Positions 53,075 through 64,000 of a stretch of 64,000 nucleotides of DNA are shown in pieces. Made by a program: the position numbers and the translations under genes. Source of the DNA: Arion vulgaris (Eukaryota; Mollusca; Gastropoda; Stylommatophora; Arionidae); assembly GCA_020796225.1 (NCBI GenBank), contig CM036771.1:26642176-26706175 (forward strand), read 5' to 3'. Under the pieces are notes generated by a model that saw only the letters and a program-made list of their open reading frames with translations, did no database searches and was not told the origin of the DNA. Each line of letters begins with the position of its first letter. Position 1 is the first letter of the stretch.

Positions 53075-54680
53075 ACTCTATATACTTTGGTGCCATTTCC
53101 AGTTTTTATTGCAGGATTACATTAGCTAATTCCTGAAATATTTTATATGTGAGCATGTGTGTACTGTTCAGTATTTCAATGTTCACTACAGATTTGATGA
53201 AGAAATATTCACACTTTGTTCTGAGCATTTTGCAAGGTCAATTACTTCCATGTTTACAGTCTCAAGACAAGTTTTAAATATGCTAAAATTAGAAAATAGT
53301 TCAATATTTTTTATGCTAAATGGTTGTTTGAATAGTTCAGGTAATTTGTGCTAAATTGTGTTGATGATAGGTACAGGTGTTACATGCTAAATCATTTTGT
53401 GAATAGTTACATGTTGAGTTATGTTGCAGGTAGATAGATACTGATACTAAGGTCAGTTAGTAAATAATCTGTTTTCATATCATTCAATATATTAAAGAAT
53501 ATGATAGGCCTCTACATTTCTTTGACCAATGGCACACAATGAGTGATAGGGTCAACATGACACCGACCCTTTTTTTTAACTTCTCACATTTCTCTGGTAT
53601 TGAATTAAGGTTGGGTTGACCTGAGGGCCGCTACAATTATGGAAAATGTCACTCTTCCTGGAATTTGATTCGTGGAAATATGTACTTATGAAACAAGTGC
53701 ACTAACCATTATACTATCGCAGCTCTTATATATATACCTATGCTAAATTGTTTTATGACTAGTTACATGATATGTTGTGATGGAGATAGCTACAGATGTT
53801 ACATGCTTAATTTTTTAATGAATAGTTACAATTGTTACATGATGTTTTGTAATGAAGATAGAAGCATATGTTGTGTGCTAAATTGTTTAGAATTGTGAAA
53901 TCAATGGCACAACACAATGATTTTGAGATAACTATATATGTACTATATGATATTCTGTAGTATGCTCAATTATTGCTATGAAAGGGAAAAATTTATTTCA
54001 TTTAGTTGCACCCAAAAATGTTGATATGAAAACTACAAAAAAACTTAACACCCAGAAATGCACTATGAAAACCACATAGACGCCTAACACTATTAATACT
54101 AAGTTGTTTTGGAAGAACCTATAACAAAGTCTGTTACTAGAAAGTTAGGAAAAATATCTTGTTTGCTTAGTCAATTTTATTTTTTACTTTTACAAAAGTC
54201 CATGTTTATACATATCTAATCTATACCTTTCTCATTTTTGAGTTTAGTAACAGAAGTTTATGTACACAGACAACTAAAGGAGCACTCATAGTCTAGTGTT
54301 CGTAGAATTATGTGGTCAATAATTGTATATAAGACATGCATAATAGTTTCAGCTACAGTACTAACGATATTGTCCGCACAAACTTTTAAATCTTTGTTGT
54401 CCAAGTATTTTTACTCTCATATCTATAATATTAACTGTTAAAATTAAATTTTATTTTTACAAAAGCAAAAACCCACATTTTAATTCCTGCTAATCATTCA
54501 TTGTATTAGGGCTTTAGCCATCTTGTGGTGACAGGTGTCACATTCAACAATAGACCAGACTGTTTTGGGTTATGGTGTTGTGTGTTGGTCATTTACAAAT
54601 AATCTGTATGCAAACTTGCTCTCTTGAGAAGTGCTGAAGGTTGTAAAGTTGTACTGCAAGAATAACACAGTGTATAGATA
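53075..54680 (+). other. DZIP1 3' UTR / downstream DNA
   Basis: Follows the stop codon. 53340-53900 has loose repetition of GATAGxTACAGATGTTACATG-like units, interrupted by a SINE head. No good AATAAA lies close to the stop; the first convincing ones are at 55758 and 56649. The transcript end cannot be fixed from sequence alone. Confidence 0.5.
53575..53728 (-). mobile_element. tRNA-headed SINE-like repeat, family 5
   Basis: The minus strand starts GAGCTGCGATAGTATAATGG followed by TTAGTGCAC (A box), and continues to a body ending GGCCCTCAGGTCAACCCAAC. The end resembles 24400-24450. Confidence 0.55.
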
Positions 54681-54689
54681 GGGTCTCTT

Positions 54690-55560
54690 TTCTTCTTATT
54701 TCTCTCCTCATGGAGCATAGTCTCAACAGTTATCCTCCACTTTTCCTGTGTCTCTGATTGTTTTCTTTATGGATTCCCAGGGTAATTTGACATCATTCAG
54801 TTCCTCTAAAAGACTGTGTCTCCAGATCTGTTTAGGGTGTCCCCTTTTCTGTTTTCCTTGAAGGTTCCACTTTTGTACCTGTGTTGGGACACTCAACAGT
54901 GTCTTCCACAGGGTATACCCAACCCATCACCACCACTTTCACCTACTGATCTGGGTAATCATGGATTCCTGCCTGTCCTTACCCACAGGCCTGTGTTTGC
55001 TACTCTGTTATACCATCTCAGTCTGAGAATCCGCTAAAGATATTTGTTGATAACAAATTTGTATTAGACTTAGTGACTAGTCACTTTTCCCGAACCATAC
55101 AACAAGATGGTTTTAACATTTGAGCGTAGCTAAATATCCTGATCTTTGTTTAGGGGAGATGGCAGTAGATTTCTACATTTTGTGCAGGAGAGCAAAGGCA
55201 TGTTGGACTTTCTTAATTTCGGCATTAATGTTCTTATCTGTGCCTCCTGCTTGGCTGATCTTACTACCAAGGTAGACAAACTCACCAACATCTTAAATCG
55301 TCTTTCAATCAATATTGGGTCTTTCTGTATGTTGTTGCTTTGCAGTACTTTTAGTTTCTCTTGGCTGATTTTAAGATCAACTCTCTGCGTCATTTTTTCC
55401 AGAGCATCTACTTTTTCCTACATGTCTTGTAGCTAATGTGGGAACAGGGCAAGATTTTTTTACAAGGTCCAGGTCCTCCAATTTTGACATAAGTGTTCAC
55501 TGAATGCCTTTCCCTGAGCTAGCATATATGCTGTGCCTGTAACGCAATCGAGTAACACCA
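54690..55560 (-). mobile_element. LINE reverse transcriptase C-terminal fragment, family D
   Basis: The minus strand reads LQDMXEKVDALEKMTQRVDL, KISQEKXKVLQSNNIQKDPI and SKISQAGGTDKNINAEIKKV across frameshifts. It then reads a C-terminal KQKRGHPKQIWRHSLLEEL-like tail. This is the region from just after the FADD motif to the end of an L1/RTE-like LINE. Dead. Confidence 0.75.
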
Positions 55561-55809
55561 AGAATGGATTGGGTGTCATATAAAATTGCTTAAGTTAACA
55601 TTTCAATAGTGATTGGTAATAGTAAAGAGTCAGTCATCATTCATTTCTGGCTCAGAAATTAAATCCAGTGTTATACCTGACAGCACCTGTTTTCAGAGAT
55701 ATTTCTAGAAACAGCAGCTATGAAGTGATTATGGGGATCAGCAGCATGGGTGCCAGAAATAAAATATTAAGAGTTATCATACAGCAGCTTAATGACAGGA
55801 AAACATCTC

Positions 55810-56512
55810 TTAACACTTTCGCTGCCACGCATTTTTCAACAAAGTCTGGCCCAGTGCCACGCTATTTTCGGTATGATCAGTTTTCAGAGTGACAATTTCA
55901 AAAATCGTAAAAATAAACTAATAAACTTAGGACTTTTAAACTATGGAATAGTGTTCATATATTAATGAACTACTAACCTGTCTGTATGTGGAATATATTC
56001 CTTATAATCCACAAGCTATTGTAGTAACTGATATCCTCATTCCTATCCACAGTATGATATGCCGTCGTTTTCGAGATAGGTGTCCGTCATCTACTTCCGT
56101 AACCGTGACAATATCTGCTATCGATCTATAAACATCGTCACGTGAATCACAGTTCAAATTCATATCACATTCAGAGTTCGTTTTAACACTATCACTGGCT
56201 AAAAAGTCAGAAAAGAGTCATTTTGGACATCACTATTCATCAGCTACGTCGTCCATTTTGAACATTTTTGTTTACTTACGAAAAATCGGACTTATCCCGA
56301 CGTTTACCGTGTGTGTGTGTTAGATCCGCCATTTTGGAGAGCTCGTCGGAACAATACGGAAGTAGTACGTCACGCGACCCGTTCGCAAGCGATACTCTCC
56401 GTTTAAAAAGACATCGCGACAGCACATGTCCGCCGACACATGTCCGCCGACTTTTAGTCTAAGGGGGTTTGTACTTGCCGACTTTTGTTGTCGGTGGCAG
56501 CAAAAGTGTTAA
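55810..56512 (-). mobile_element. Short non-autonomous piggyBac derivative, copy 2
   Basis: TTAA at 55810-55813 and 56509-56512, with inverted ends (CACTTTCGCTGCCAC against CACTTTTGCTGCCAC), the best-matching pair in the window. Colinear with 47942-48664. The minus strand reads DSVKTNSECDMNLNCDSRDD and VYRSIADIVTVTEVDDG, an acidic N-terminal-like transposase remnant, with no catalytic part. A motif GCCATTTTGGAGAGCTC is conserved between both copies. Confidence 0.88.
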
Positions 56513-58300
56513 TATTAACTCCATCACCAGTTGAAAGTTGAGGTACTTTGCTGAAAGGGCAACTAATCAACAAAAATCAAAAGTAAATATTTTGACTATG
56601 CTATTGTAAACAGTACTGAGTTTGAACTACCAAGTAAATATGTGCCGAAATAAAGCGTGCAGAAGTGATGGACCATGTACTTATTTGTTTACAATAATGT
56701 ATTTTCTAATATAATGTTTCCCATATGTTTTCATTTGTATGTGTTCTTATTCCTATATTTTTTAAATATTTACATTATTTTCACAATAATTGAATTATCA
56801 AGAAATTTCACATGTATTTTCTAATTTCATTTATTGTGTATTATATGAAATATGTACTATATTTTATGTCATATCATTATATATCTATTAGATCCAGTGT
56901 TGTGAACTAAGTCTATCTAAGTTTTAATTCAGTCAAATTACAATATGAGATTGATAAACAGAAGTGAATTATAAACACCGTCCAACCATGTCAAAAGTTT
57001 ATTTTGGATATTTTATACTGAAAGTTATTAATGCAAAAATTGGAGTTGATGTTTATTGCCTTGAAATCCAATTATTTTGAGGTTACTAATTGTAACATGA
57101 ACATCTCTTTCATGTTTACACTTCATTGAATAAGAGTTGTATACACTAAAAGTGTTGACTATACAACACTGTGTAAGGGTAATATTATAAAATTGTTGCA
57201 GCTTACATTAAAAATCAGTAACTACTGAGTGTATCCCAGCTATATATATTTATATATCTTCATATAACTAATTGCATAATATGTTGTGAAATATACGTAC
57301 AGAGTGAAACCTTCAAAATTGCTAAATGTATATGTGCTCTGTTCTTTGGGTTGTTATCACATATTTTCTTATATCTGTTCAGGATCAAATCCTCAATTTT
57401 AGTGCGTATTTTTGATTCTCTTCCGTCCAACACAAAGAGATTTCAACATTTTATTTTAATATAAAAATATTCATGATATTAGAGCCTTGGAAGAACTGAA
57501 CATATCTGCTTGTTTTTAAATGCTTGTGATTGTTTACACATTTTTAAATAGATCAGGATTTTTACAGCTTGATTGATCTTTGGTTTTTAATCGCAGAATT
57601 CACGGAATGCATTATTTTTTTAAAAACAGAATGAACAGTTTGGTGACCGCAGACAAAAGTTTGTTTTATTGAGCAACACCCTTGGCCACAAATATTATCA
57701 AGTCTTATCTACTCTTTAGGTTGTCTAGATGGGCAATCTTGTGGAACAATCTGTGTTTAAACTGAGATTAATAATTACATTGCAGTTTAGCAAACAAGTG
57801 CCAGTCTAATGTAATCAACAATGTGATGAAATGAGCGTTGTACCAATTCTCTACTTTGTTATCCCATGTGTAACCTTATTTTATATCATACATTGTCTAT
57901 TCAGTTTAAATGATCTTAAAATAGTCATTTAATTGTAAATTCAGACAATATCATAAAGTAATCATAGAGACTTTGATCAAATATAACATTTAAGAATACA
58001 AATTTGAATGTTTAGCAAACGTTATTTTAGTTCCCTCAAAAGGTTCGTTAAATAGATGACAACAAATTTCTTGAAGACAACTGTCTTTATAATTTTGTTG
58101 ACAGTTCCAGATATATATGTTTAAAAGAGAAACACTTGTATAGCATGCGAGCTGGTAAAGGAGTCACTATGGATGAAGAGTAAAGACAGTTTACCCTAGC
58201 TGTCACCATGCAGTGTGAAGGTTCTTAGTTTTTTGTATTCTCCAACAAAGCCTAGCTGTTGCCATACAGTGTGAAGGTTGGTTGTTTTTATTCTGCAACA
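56513..58300. other. AT-rich DNA, possible long 3' UTR
   Basis: No coding sequence or recognisable transposon. AATAAA at 56649. The composition is steady and repeat-poor compared with the introns. Confidence 0.45.
58140..58300. repeat. Imperfect 65-bp duplication
   Basis: CCTAGCTGTxxCCATxCAGTGTGAAGGTT occurs twice (about 58194 and 58251) with related flanks. Confidence 0.65.
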
Positions 58301-58304
58301 AAAT

Positions 58305-58392
58305 ATATTTTTAAAAGCCAGTACTTATTTGAGTTTGAGCCCACTTCCTCATGACTGGTGTGCTAACCACCAGGTCACAAACTCCTCCAATA
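58305..58392 (-). mobile_element. tRNA-like SINE head, minus strand
   Basis: The minus strand has GACCTGGTGGTTAGCACACC (A-box region) and GTGGGCTCAAACTCAAAT (B-box region). Confidence 0.5.
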
Positions 58393-58644
58393 TTTCAATA
58401 TTTTGTACATATTAAACAAATTTTAACCACACACCTACATTTTTTTATGCCATGGAAAAATGTCCAGTAAATGGTGATATCATCCAAGTTGAGGAGAACC
58501 ATATCATAAACTTCTCTTTTATTCCTTCTATTTCCAATAAAACATAAGGCTGCAACTTATCACTAATATTTATATTAGTTTTTTGAATAAAGTGTTCCTC
58601 TTGGAATATAGTGGCTGAAATTGTACCTAAATACTATGTGAGAT

Positions 58645-58860
58645 TTTCTTTGCAGTTTCTGTAATAAAGCTATTTTTATAGATTTGGGTTGTTGACCCAG
58701 TAACCTAGGACACAATTTTGTACAGATGTGTTACTGCTATGATTTTATGAACATAAAACCCCACCTTAAAGTATCACATCCACTGAGTTATACTGTAACA
58801 TGGTGTCAGATCCGATTGGTCATACAGGAGGCTGTCTGAGCTACCTCAAACCCACTTTGT
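58645..58860. repeat. Interspersed repeat R2, copy 2
   Basis: 58653-58705 matches 16626-16680 (TGCAGTTTCTGTAA, TTTTTATAGATTTGGGTTGT). 58740-58860 matches 31370-31495 (CACTGAGTTATACTGTAACA, GATTGGTCATACAGGAGG). Confidence 0.6.
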
Positions 58861-61800
58861 GTCCTAATATTAAACATTTATTTACTGAAATCTCAAAACT
58901 TCTGACTACAGTTGTGATATACGATACAATGTTTACGTGTGCATTATTGAACCCACCTTGAAATTTACTGCTCTATAAGTTGTGACTGTTAGAAATTCTA
59001 TCCCCAATAAATAATGAGATGAATGTTGATTTTATTGAAAAAGCAGCATTTTATAACCAGTGATTTTTTCTTGTTTTACTGTGTTCTTTTAAGTCTTTGT
59101 CTGCTAATTAGAACGTATAAATGCTGACATTATCAGTAAACAAGTACAATGAAATAGGGTGATATCTGTGTCATTATTATTTCTCAACACATTCTTAGAC
59201 ATATGATACAAATGTTGTAATTCAAGGTTTTTCTGTACAGATGTAATTTTGTTTTAGATTTGGGCGTAATTAGTTTTGAATTGAACAACAGCATGACAAA
59301 GTGAAAAGCTTCATGAAGAAAAGGTATTAACTCTACGATGACACATGTCAATTTAAAGAGAAATAAATGGAGAATGCATCTAAATTATCAAAATCTCAGT
59401 CGGCAACAACAACATACACTAATGATACCACAATCATTAATATTAGACAAGCAGAAACATTTTTGACATTTATTTCAAATACCTCAAGTTTTAGTTTCTT
59501 TGCAATGTTGATATCCATAGAACCAGATGCATAGTCTATCCATTTCCTGATCAATATATCCAACAAATTATGTCTATGTTCTTCCCTTGATCTTTCTGTG
59601 TTAACCTATTATTATTATAAACTGTGAGCCACCACAGTACAAGATACAGATCTGTTATCCATATTCTTATCTTTGCTCCATTTCTATGACTAACTTATTC
59701 TATTTGTTACTATTGTTTTATTATGTGCAGATTATAACTGACATGAAGATTTTTTATAAATGATTGTGAGATCAAGAAGGCCAGAATTTGATATGTATGT
59801 TATTACCTTCTGTGTGATTATAGATATTACAAAATATGCTTCTACAATGTGTTTGTGACATAGACTACACATTCTCTGTCATTAATAGAATCCTATTTTC
59901 TCTTGTTGTTGCATTGTGATATACACATTGTACTTATAAACCTGTAATATCTGTTCTGGTGAGATGTGTATCAATTTTACCAACAGACAAGATCTGATTC
60001 TGTGTGTTTGTCATGTACATAATAGATTGTCATAATATAGTCACATTATTTTTTACATCTTTTTGATATTATTGTGGTCTGTATGCATAATAATTTTGAT
60101 GCCATTTGAAACTAACTCTATCTTTGGTTTGTGCACATTTTTTAAACAAATACTACATAGTATGCTTTTCTTATCCTTCTTTGTGTCCCTCATTATTAAT
60201 TTGATCTACAATTTTAGGGTGTGCTATTCAAATATTGAGAATACGTTTCTTATTTTTCCATACAGATTGTTTATATGAGGAATGTGATTGTACACAAATA
60301 AGGTATCTTCTACTTAAGACTATTCGTGTTTATGTGTGTGTGCTTTGTTTGAATTTAGTAGATGATCAAATATTGAGATCAACTATCTGTTCTGCAAATT
60401 AGAGCACTTGACATGCATTTGAAAAAAGACCAGGAAACTGTTGGCCATCTGAAAAAACATGGAACCTGTCTCACTTAGTTAAACAATTAGTGAGGAAAAT
60501 AACTGACTACTTTGTTTCCAAATTCTAAGCTCTTATACTGTGATGTCTCTAAATGCAGTGAAATTGTGCATCACAAAGGTGGACTTGTGTGACATTTTTT
60601 GGCAATTTGCAAGCACCTACGCCTGTTCTGGATACAAACTGTATTGGTAGTATTTGATTGTTTCTACGATTAGTGATATATATAGTTGAGCCCACCAAAG
60701 TCAAATAGCTCTGGGATGGGCTAATCATAATGTATGCTTAATAGAAACTGGATAAGAAGAAACGCATCTATTTGATCTATAATTGATGGTCACTCAAATA
60801 TAAAAACAAAAATAATGATATTTACGCTATTATTATTTGAATATTTATGAATTCATTTTTGTATTCAACTTTAAATACTGATTTTAAACCACCTTCTGGA
60901 TACATGAACATTTCTCAAATTCTGACGTTGTAGCCATAAGTCTAACTCTAAAGTCTTCAACTGCTCTGTCACTGTAATTACTGTAAATCTGTTTTGTATT
61001 GTTCCATGATATTTTCACAGGAAAAACTAGAGATTTTCCTATCTAAATCAAGATAACCAAAGTCAGTTTTTACAAATCGAATTACCTAAGAGTAAATCAC
61101 AGAAATCCATTCATTTACATGTTAAAATCAAGTATCCCTGGTGTCACTTAAAATCAGCATGGTGGAACATTTGGGCTCAACTGTTTATAAGTATGTGTGT
61201 GTATATATATATATATATTTGTGTGTGTGTAAAGTAAATGAGCACAGATTGTATTTGGACCACCAGATTTACTTTTGAATAAAAAATATATAATTAAAAG
61301 AGACGAAACACTCTTGCCTTGTACTAATACACAAATGTTTGCTTATTGTTCAGGATAGTGGTTTGTTGACATTATTTTTAGATACCTGATACCTACAAAA
61401 TGTTGTACATTATCTTCGATACAAAAGAAGACTGCAGTAAAACTATGTACTAAGGGTGAAACACATAAAACGAAGTAAGATAGTTTTTATAAAAATCAAA
61501 ATACAGCGATATTTTGGCCGCAAGGCTTCCTTTGCTTAATAAAGGTCCTTTGCTCGAAATGTCGCTGTGTTGTTTTTTTTACTTGGTAAAACTACCTTAC
61601 TCTGTTTTTTTGTTTTACCATTGGTACATTATTTTTGTGAAATCAATTTAAAAAAAATATTAGCAATGTGTAAAGGATATTTTATACGCCAGATTTTGAT
61701 CTATATTGAATTTATCCATTAAACTTGCTAAATTATAATTCAGAAATATTGTTTTAATTTTATTTTCATACAGAAATAAAGACATTCCTAATGATGCCTT

Positions 61801-62985
61801 ATGAAATCATATCTTGAGATTGCACTATTATTTGAGATTCACATGTTTTTATTACACATTAACATACAAGCCTGGTGAGATTCAGTAAAACAAAAATATA
61901 TGTAGAATAAATAAATATGACTGTCTACTTTCCATTGTATTCTAAAAGCTAATGTTTGAATGTAGCTTTCTATGCATAGGTTGCGTGTTTCTATTTTGTA
62001 TAAACCGTCCTTCGGTCAAATCACCAAGTAATAAATTGTGCTCATGGCTCCGTTATTTAACCTGTAAGATTATGTGAACTGTGGAGGTCAAAATGAACAC
62101 CGTGAACCAGCCCTGGGTGACACTGCTAAAGATAAATCCAGGTAAAATAAATTGTAGAGATTGTTGATTCCCTGTTAGATATCACAAGACATGGTCACTG
62201 ACTATTTTGTAAGATAAAGATACATACAGAAGTCAGTTTGTGTAAACTACATCATATCTATGCATAAAGATATATATATATATGCACATGTGAGTGTATA
62301 AACATGTCTGTACTGTACTTATCTAAATAAAAAATATAATTGCGCCGTTTTATTCTTTTGAAAAGGTTTCTAATTATTTACAGCCATTAAAATAACATTT
62401 GACTAACACATTTGTCTTGTGACTTTGATCTGTAAGCTTAAATTTCTTTACTATCACTACTACTACACAGCTCACACTGGACTATGTTTAAATCTTGTCT
62501 TATTTAATGATGACAAGATGATCAATGAATCGGCTATCAAGTCTCAGAAATCTTGAATCTATGTGACATGATGAATTAGCTCTCAGACTACTTCTGAGGT
62601 CGGAGTAAGGCTCGCCTGAATGACGAGGGACACTTGTGATAAGGAAAGCAAGCCATCATGCAAAAATCAGTCAGAAGTGCCACATTAGACACCATGACTA
62701 TAAGTGAACACATAGTGGTTAAAAATCAACAACAAAATTATCAAAACCTTACTTTGTTATTTTAAACTTTTTAGTTAAATTCATTCAATCTAAAAATTAT
62801 CATACACCATGCAAGGAAAAATTGTTAGAAATTAATTTTTGATTGTTTTTTATTTCGCTTTTATCTAGTAGACTATTCTAAAAAATAAACAAAGATTTCC
62901 GGACAACAACTATGAACTAACCAAATGTAGGTAGGACCTGGAGGGGATATTATTACTAAACAAATCATTTTATACTAAGATCTCT
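58861..62985. other. Long AT-rich stretch, no gene seen
   Basis: No coding region or clear transposon. Contains short microsatellites (61198-61240, 62273-62283) and AATAAA motifs. It may be terminal DZIP1 exon, intergenic DNA, or both. Confidence 0.45.
61196..61240. repeat. TG/TA microsatellite
   Basis: TGTGTGTATATATATATATA followed by TTTGTGTGTGTGT. Confidence 0.85.
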
Positions 62986-63175
62986 GGTCATGCGCTTAAT
63001 TCACTGTGGACCACAGTCTAGGAAATCAGCTTCATGTCTGTCAGGTTTTACCAAAGCTTAGTTGTTAGGTCATGGATGTGGCCACATGTTGCTTCTCAGC
63101 TCATCCAGGAGAGGACAGTCTTGCAGGACATGCCATTGTGTCTGTTCCAGAGAGCCAATTTGGGAGACATTTTTG
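62985..63175 (-). mobile_element. I-clade LINE 3' end, minus strand
   Basis: Aligns with 9237-9420 (TCTCTGGTCATGCGCTTAAT, TGGACCACAxxCTxGGxAxTCAGCTTC). The minus strand encodes LEQTQWHVLQDCPLLDELRS followed by NMWPHP, the post-RNase H tail. Confidence 0.78.
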
Positions 63176-63429
63176 TGATCTCTATGACATGATGAATCAG
63201 CTATTATGACATATTTGAGATGTTGAAAAAATAATTGATTTTTCAGTTCTTTGTTATATTTGAAATAATTAATTTGCAATTATTCCTTAATTATATTAGT
63301 TATTAAAATGATCAGCAGCTACTAGTTCTTTGGTTTAAATAAGTAAATCTCAGTAGTACTCTGATTATAGTAGATGAAATAATAAACTTTTCCGGTATTA
63401 CTTTGGTTATATGAAAGTTATTGATAAAA

Positions 63430-63535
63430 ATCAAGAGAGCCGCAGTAGCTTAGTTGTTGTTGAACACGCTTAGGCTAGTGGTCCGGGTTCAATTCCACAA
63501 GAAGGCGTGGAACTTTTTCAACCGTAACAGCTCTC
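63430..63535 (+). mobile_element. tRNA-headed SINE-like repeat, family 6
   Basis: Plus strand AGCCGCAGTAGCTTAGTTGT (A-box region) and CGGGTTCAATTCC (B box) at the usual spacing. No acceptor-stem pairing to a real tRNA was evident. Confidence 0.5.
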
Positions 63536-63879
63536 ATGTCGTTATTCAGTGAATTCTTCCCATAAAATCTTTGCTCCATAATTGAATAATATTTTGATAC
63601 ATTTTAGTCACCTGTAAACATTGCTTATAAGTACTTGGTGAAATCATTATCTTATTCAACTTTTATAAATAACAAATTCTGTTCCCTTAAGATCTTCATG
63701 AATATACAATTTTTTTTCTTACAATTTAAAAATATATTTAGCATGTTTAATTTGTATAATCAGTGTTTGTTCTCATTTAATAAATGTTTATAATGGTGTG
63801 AATTTGAGTTCCATTCTTATTGATTGCCAGTTGTGTTATTTTTGTGTGTTTCCAAATCCTAATCACAGATTATCACACA

Positions 63880-64000
63880 TGGGTCTCTGTGGCATTGAGG
63901 TAAGATAGATGCCTCCTCTCTCCCAATGGTACATCGTTCGATCCCTGATCTTAATGTAGGTGAGATCAAGTACCTAGTCCTATCAGAGATAGGCAATAAA
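63880..64000 (+). mobile_element. tRNA-derived SINE, family 1, cut by the window end
   Basis: Starts GGGTCTCTGTGGCATTGAGG, has GTTCGATCCCTGA as B box, and continues AATGTAGGTGAGATCAAGTA as in the other family copies. The rest lies beyond the window. Confidence 0.82.

Noticed and set aside
60063..60278. 71-codon hydrophobic frame
   Set aside because: AT-rich random frame with Phe/Ile/Leu bias typical of non-coding T-rich DNA.
63430..63535. tRNA gene candidates (also 13480, 28330, 29280, 52260, 58390)
   Set aside because: A and B boxes are present, but each is followed by a SINE body or lacks an acceptor stem, and several are multi-copy. Treated as SINE heads.

Overview
This window is animal nuclear DNA: AT-rich, intron-rich, and crowded with decayed transposable elements. 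It holds one recognisable gene, a complete DZIP1-type gene (cilium and Hedgehog-associated zinc-finger, coiled-coil protein). I assembled it on the + strand from 23 coding exons between 7300 and 53074. Every junction keeps frame, and the product is about 906 residues. The fauna of elements (RNase H-bearing I-clade LINEs, several tRNA-headed SINEs, piggyBac, a Penelope-like relic) and the base composition suggest an invertebrate. A lophotrochozoan such as a mollusc is my guess, but the sequence does not prove it.

Layout. 1-7279: upstream of the coding start. It contains LINE fragments in both orientations (1-1240, 3340-6430) and a possible promoter/5' leader near 2700-2765. 7300-13029: exons 1-5 encode the DZIP1 N-terminal domain, a first coiled coil and the single C2H2 finger. 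14781-28915: exons 6-11 encode the long central coiled coil. Their introns hold the best LINE insertion (17108-18077, with a 13-bp target duplication), a Penelope-like relic and several RNase H fragments. 29722-38981: exons 12-16 encode a low-complexity linker followed by the second conserved helical block. 40830-53074: exons 17-23 encode the Ser/Pro-rich and acidic C-terminal tail, including a 21-bp microexon. Introns here carry a 60-bp minisatellite (39722-40415), a 2.2-kb decayed piggyBac transposon (43732-45952) and one of its short derivatives (47942-48664).

53075-64000: no further gene seen. There is 3' UTR or downstream DNA, a second piggyBac derivative (55810-56512), a LINE fragment, SINE heads, and a long AT-rich stretch (56513-62985) with few repeats and several AATAAA motifs.

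Almost all other open frames are chance frames, repeat-encoded frames or pieces of dead transposons. The most interesting second-look items are the piggyBac family with TTAA ends and internally deleted derivatives, the paired 5'-truncated LINE copies with target duplications, the 60-bp array open on both strands, the 21-bp microexon, and the exon-15 acceptor embedded in a CA repeat.
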